5,342 nucleotides of DNA, from NCBI GenBank assembly GCA_027062125.1, contig JAMOTW010000136.1, positions 1 to 5,342 of the forward strand, given 5' to 3'. Every line of letters begins with the position of its first letter. Position 1 is the first letter of the stretch. A program made the position numbers and the translations under genes. The stretch is from Thermococcus sp. (GTDB lineage: Archaea > Methanobacteriota_B > Thermococci > Thermococcales > Thermococcaceae). Below the pieces are notes generated by a model. That model saw only the letters and a program-made list of their open reading frames with translations, was not told where the DNA came from and ran no database searches. Positions 3,616 to 5,342 of the stretch are shown in pieces.

Positions 3616-4332
3616 ATGAAAGGAGTCTCCCGAGAGCTGGTGGTCGGGATTTTCGTGGGAATCGCGATCGGGGCGGTGCTCTCCTATGCCCTCGCCGTCC
3701 ACGACGGCACCTCCGGCGATATCCGCACCTGTCCCATAGTCAACCATGAAACCCTGATGCGATACCTGATGAGAGCCAGCCCCACCACCGGCGGGGAGGC
3801 CACCGCCAGGGCGGCGGAGAAAGCATATCTGGAGCAGCGCAGCCCCAACTACCCCCTGGAGCTGTTCAGGGAGATGTACCGCGACGTTCCGGGGAGGAAG
3901 GAATTCATCGGGCTTTCATACGTTTTCACCAATGACGCCCTCTCCTACGGCCAATTCACACTCACCAACGAAACGCCCCCGGATTTCGAGTTTGCAAGCC
4001 CGGCTCAGGACATGAGCCAGAGGATAGACGGGGCGGGAATAATAACCCCCAAGTGGGCCGTCATCTTCGTGAGCCTCTACGACTTTGGAGGAATGAACGG
4101 CGTTGAGGAGCTCCGGCTCACCGCGCCGGGAGAATGGAAGCTCGAGTACTACGGGGGAACGGGAGATATTCTGACCGGAACCGTGCTCCGCGTGAGGTTC
4201 TCCAGCATGAAAAGGGACAACTACGTGGTCCTGGCCTTCGAGACCGACGGCTCCCTTGATCACCCGCCGCAAATAGAAGTAGTCATCGATGGAGACAGCT
4301 ACCGGCTGCTGAGGGACTATTCCTCCACGTAG
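3616..4332 (+). CDS. Hypothetical protein with N-terminal signal or membrane anchor
   Basis: A 238-aa protein I do not recognise. Residues 8-28 (LVVGIFVGIAIGAVLSYALAV) form one hydrophobic segment after a short basic start (MKGVSRE), so it is probably secreted or anchored with the rest outside the cell. ALA at 25-27 could be a signal peptidase site. The only cysteine is Cys39 and no lipobox surrounds it. Residues 40-100 look helical and charged. From about 105 onward alternating hydrophobic and polar residues (KWAVIFVSLYDFGG, GTVLRVRFSS, NYVVLAFETDG, IEVVIDGDSYRLL) suggest a beta-rich domain. The ATG at 3616 is preferred over the in-frame GTG at 3607 because GGTGA (3606-3610) overlaps that GTG and sits 5 nt before the ATG. 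Codon use is like the neighbours. The 3' end overlaps hef by 16 bp, tail to tail. Confidence 0.8.
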   Translation: MKGVSRELVVGIFVGIAIGAVLSYALAVHDGTSGDIRTCPIVNHETLMRYLMRASPTTGGEATARAAEKAYLEQRSPNYPLELFREMYRDVPGRKEFIGLSYVFTNDALSYGQFTLTNETPPDFEFASPAQDMSQRIDGAGIITPKWAVIFVSLYDFGGMNGVEELRLTAPGEWKLEYYGGTGDILTGTVLRVRFSSMKRDNYVVLAFETDGSLDHPPQIEVVIDGDSYRLLRDYSST

Positions 4333-5342
4333 GGCGCGGTTATCACCTTCCTTATTTCCCTCGCCTTCTTGGGCCCGATTCCCTCTACCTCCTTCAGCTC
4401 CTCCTCCGTTGCAGTGAAAACCCGCTCCACGTTGCCGAAATGCCTCAAAAGCCTCTTCGCCAGGGTCGCTGAGACGTTGGGAAGGCCCTCGACTATCAGG
4501 CGCTGCCTCTCGGCGAGGGTCAGGGCCTTCTTCTCGCTCCTGAGGCGGACCTCCTTCTTCCTCTCCTCCTGCTCGCGCTTCGCCATCAGATAGATGAACT
4601 GGGCGGTCTCCTTGACCCCCGAGGAGAAGAGTATGGGCACGCCCCAGTCGAGGGTAACCGCGGTTATCGCCCCCCTTATCGCATTGGGATGAACGTTCCT
4701 TATGCCGTAGAGCTCACCCTCGATGATTATGACCGGCTTCTCGTAGGCCTTCTTTAGGCGCTCCACCTGGTCGAAGAGGCGGCCGTCTATTATGGACTGG
4801 ATGAAGTCGTTGGCGCTCTTGCGCTCTATGCCCACGTCCTCGCTGACGACGTAGTCGGCCACGTCCAGCGTCCTCACTTCGACATCTGCACCGAGCTCCT
4901 TCAGGTGCTTCGGGACGCCGCTCCTCAGCTCGCGGTTGTCGACGTAGACCACTATCCCCTTGGGCTTCCTGACGAAGATTGGCTTTATCTGGAGGTTCTC
5001 CACGGATTCCTTCTCCTTCTTTTCAGTTTCTTTGATCCTCTCGACCTTCTCCGGTTTCTTTTCCCCACTCTTCTTGGGCTTCAGAAACGCATCCAGGGAG
5101 GTTATCTTCCCCCTGCTCATCTCGGCACGCCCCGGGACTTTCTCCCTTATTTCAGCCCGCTTTGGTTTCTCCCCCTCGAGCTCCCTCGCTATCTTCTTTA
5201 TCGCGTCGAACATCCCCTTCTCCTTCCGCCTCGAGCTCCAGTAGTAGGCTTCATCGCGCGTCCCCTTCGCCATCAGGATGACGACCCTTCCGGGCCTGTG
5301 CCTGCCCGTCCTGCCGCGCCGCTGGATGCTCCTTATGGCGGA
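4317..5342 (-). CDS. hef: Hef helicase-nuclease, C-terminal part (5' end outside window)
   Basis: An archaeal homologue of FANCM/XPF that processes stalled or branched replication forks. The visible 341 codons begin inside helicase motif VI (QRRGRTGRHRPGRV, minus strand from about 5324), so the ATG at 5273 (MAKG) is internal, not a start. Counting from that Met: a charged Lys/Glu-rich linker (about 25-95) contains SLDAFL at 59-64. The ERCC4-type nuclease domain (about 105-235) has VDNRE at 111-115 and the hallmark ERKSAND at 150-156, the catalytic ERKxxxD motif. Two helix-hairpin-helix units follow (about 259-282 and 290-312; GLPNVSATLAKRLL and VEGIGPKKAREI). The stop is at 4319-4317. The active-site residues are intact. 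The helicase N-terminal half lies beyond the right edge. Confidence 0.96.
   Translation of the reverse strand, partial: SAIRSIQRRGRTGRHRPGRVVILMAKGTRDEAYYWSSRRKEKGMFDAIKKIARELEGEKPKRAEIREKVPGRAEMSRGKITSLDAFLKPKKSGEKKPEKVERIKETEKKEKESVENLQIKPIFVRKPKGIVVYVDNRELRSGVPKHLKELGADVEVRTLDVADYVVSEDVGIERKSANDFIQSIIDGRLFDQVERLKKAYEKPVIIIEGELYGIRNVHPNAIRGAITAVTLDWGVPILFSSGVKETAQFIYLMAKREQEERKKEVRLRSEKKALTLAERQRLIVEGLPNVSATLAKRLLRHFGNVERVFTATEEELKEVEGIGPKKAREIRKVITAPYVEE

Noticed and set aside
5271..5273. ATG at 5273 as the start of hef
   Set aside because: The frame stays open to the window edge and encodes helicase motif VI upstream, so this Met is internal.

Overview
The window looks like chromosomal DNA of a hyperthermophilic euryarchaeon of the order Thermococcales, most likely a GC-rich Thermococcus. 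The signs are a Pyrococcus-type FBPase/IMPase, an archaeal Hef helicase-nuclease, an elongator tRNA-Met with a bulge-helix-bulge intron at position 37/38, GGTGA/GGTGG-type Shine-Dalgarno sites, and archaeal BRE/TATA promoters 25-30 nt before starts.

Layout. Positions 1-56 (minus) hold the first 18 codons of a gene whose N-terminus resembles glycerol-1-phosphate dehydrogenase. It diverges from a compact three-gene plus-strand operon: a DUF63 polytopic membrane protein (129-944), a bifunctional fructose-1,6-bisphosphatase/inositol-1-monophosphatase (946-1716) and a rhomboid intramembrane serine protease (1706-2317). The operon genes are 1 nt apart or overlap, with Shine-Dalgarno sites inside the preceding genes. 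One TATA-like element at 92-99 is correctly placed for both divergent genes. An intron-containing tRNA-Met(CAT) with its own promoter follows (2377-2484), preceded by a perfect 18-bp palindrome.

Positions 2485-3605 are about 1.1 kb with no credible gene. The stretch is visibly richer in A/T than its surroundings and packed with perfect short hairpins and repeats: an exact 41-bp direct repeat, a third diverged copy whose hairpin is kept by paired base changes, and a 33-34-bp inverted pair, one member starting 2 nt after the tRNA CCA end. This is the least explained part of the window. The best reading is an array of non-coding repeat elements in both orientations, possibly a non-autonomous mobile or structured-RNA element family.

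The right part holds an unrecognised 238-aa protein with an N-terminal signal or anchor segment (3616-4332, plus). It converges on, and overlaps by 16 bp, the 3' end of hef (4317-5342, minus, 5' end outside the window), which covers helicase motif VI, a charged linker, the ERCC4/XPF nuclease domain and a tandem helix-hairpin-helix tail.

Working together: the divergent G1P dehydrogenase-like gene, the IMPase and two membrane proteins suggest, as inference only, a membrane-lipid or inositol theme on the left. Hef acts in stalled-fork repair on the right. The repeat block separates the two neighbourhoods.
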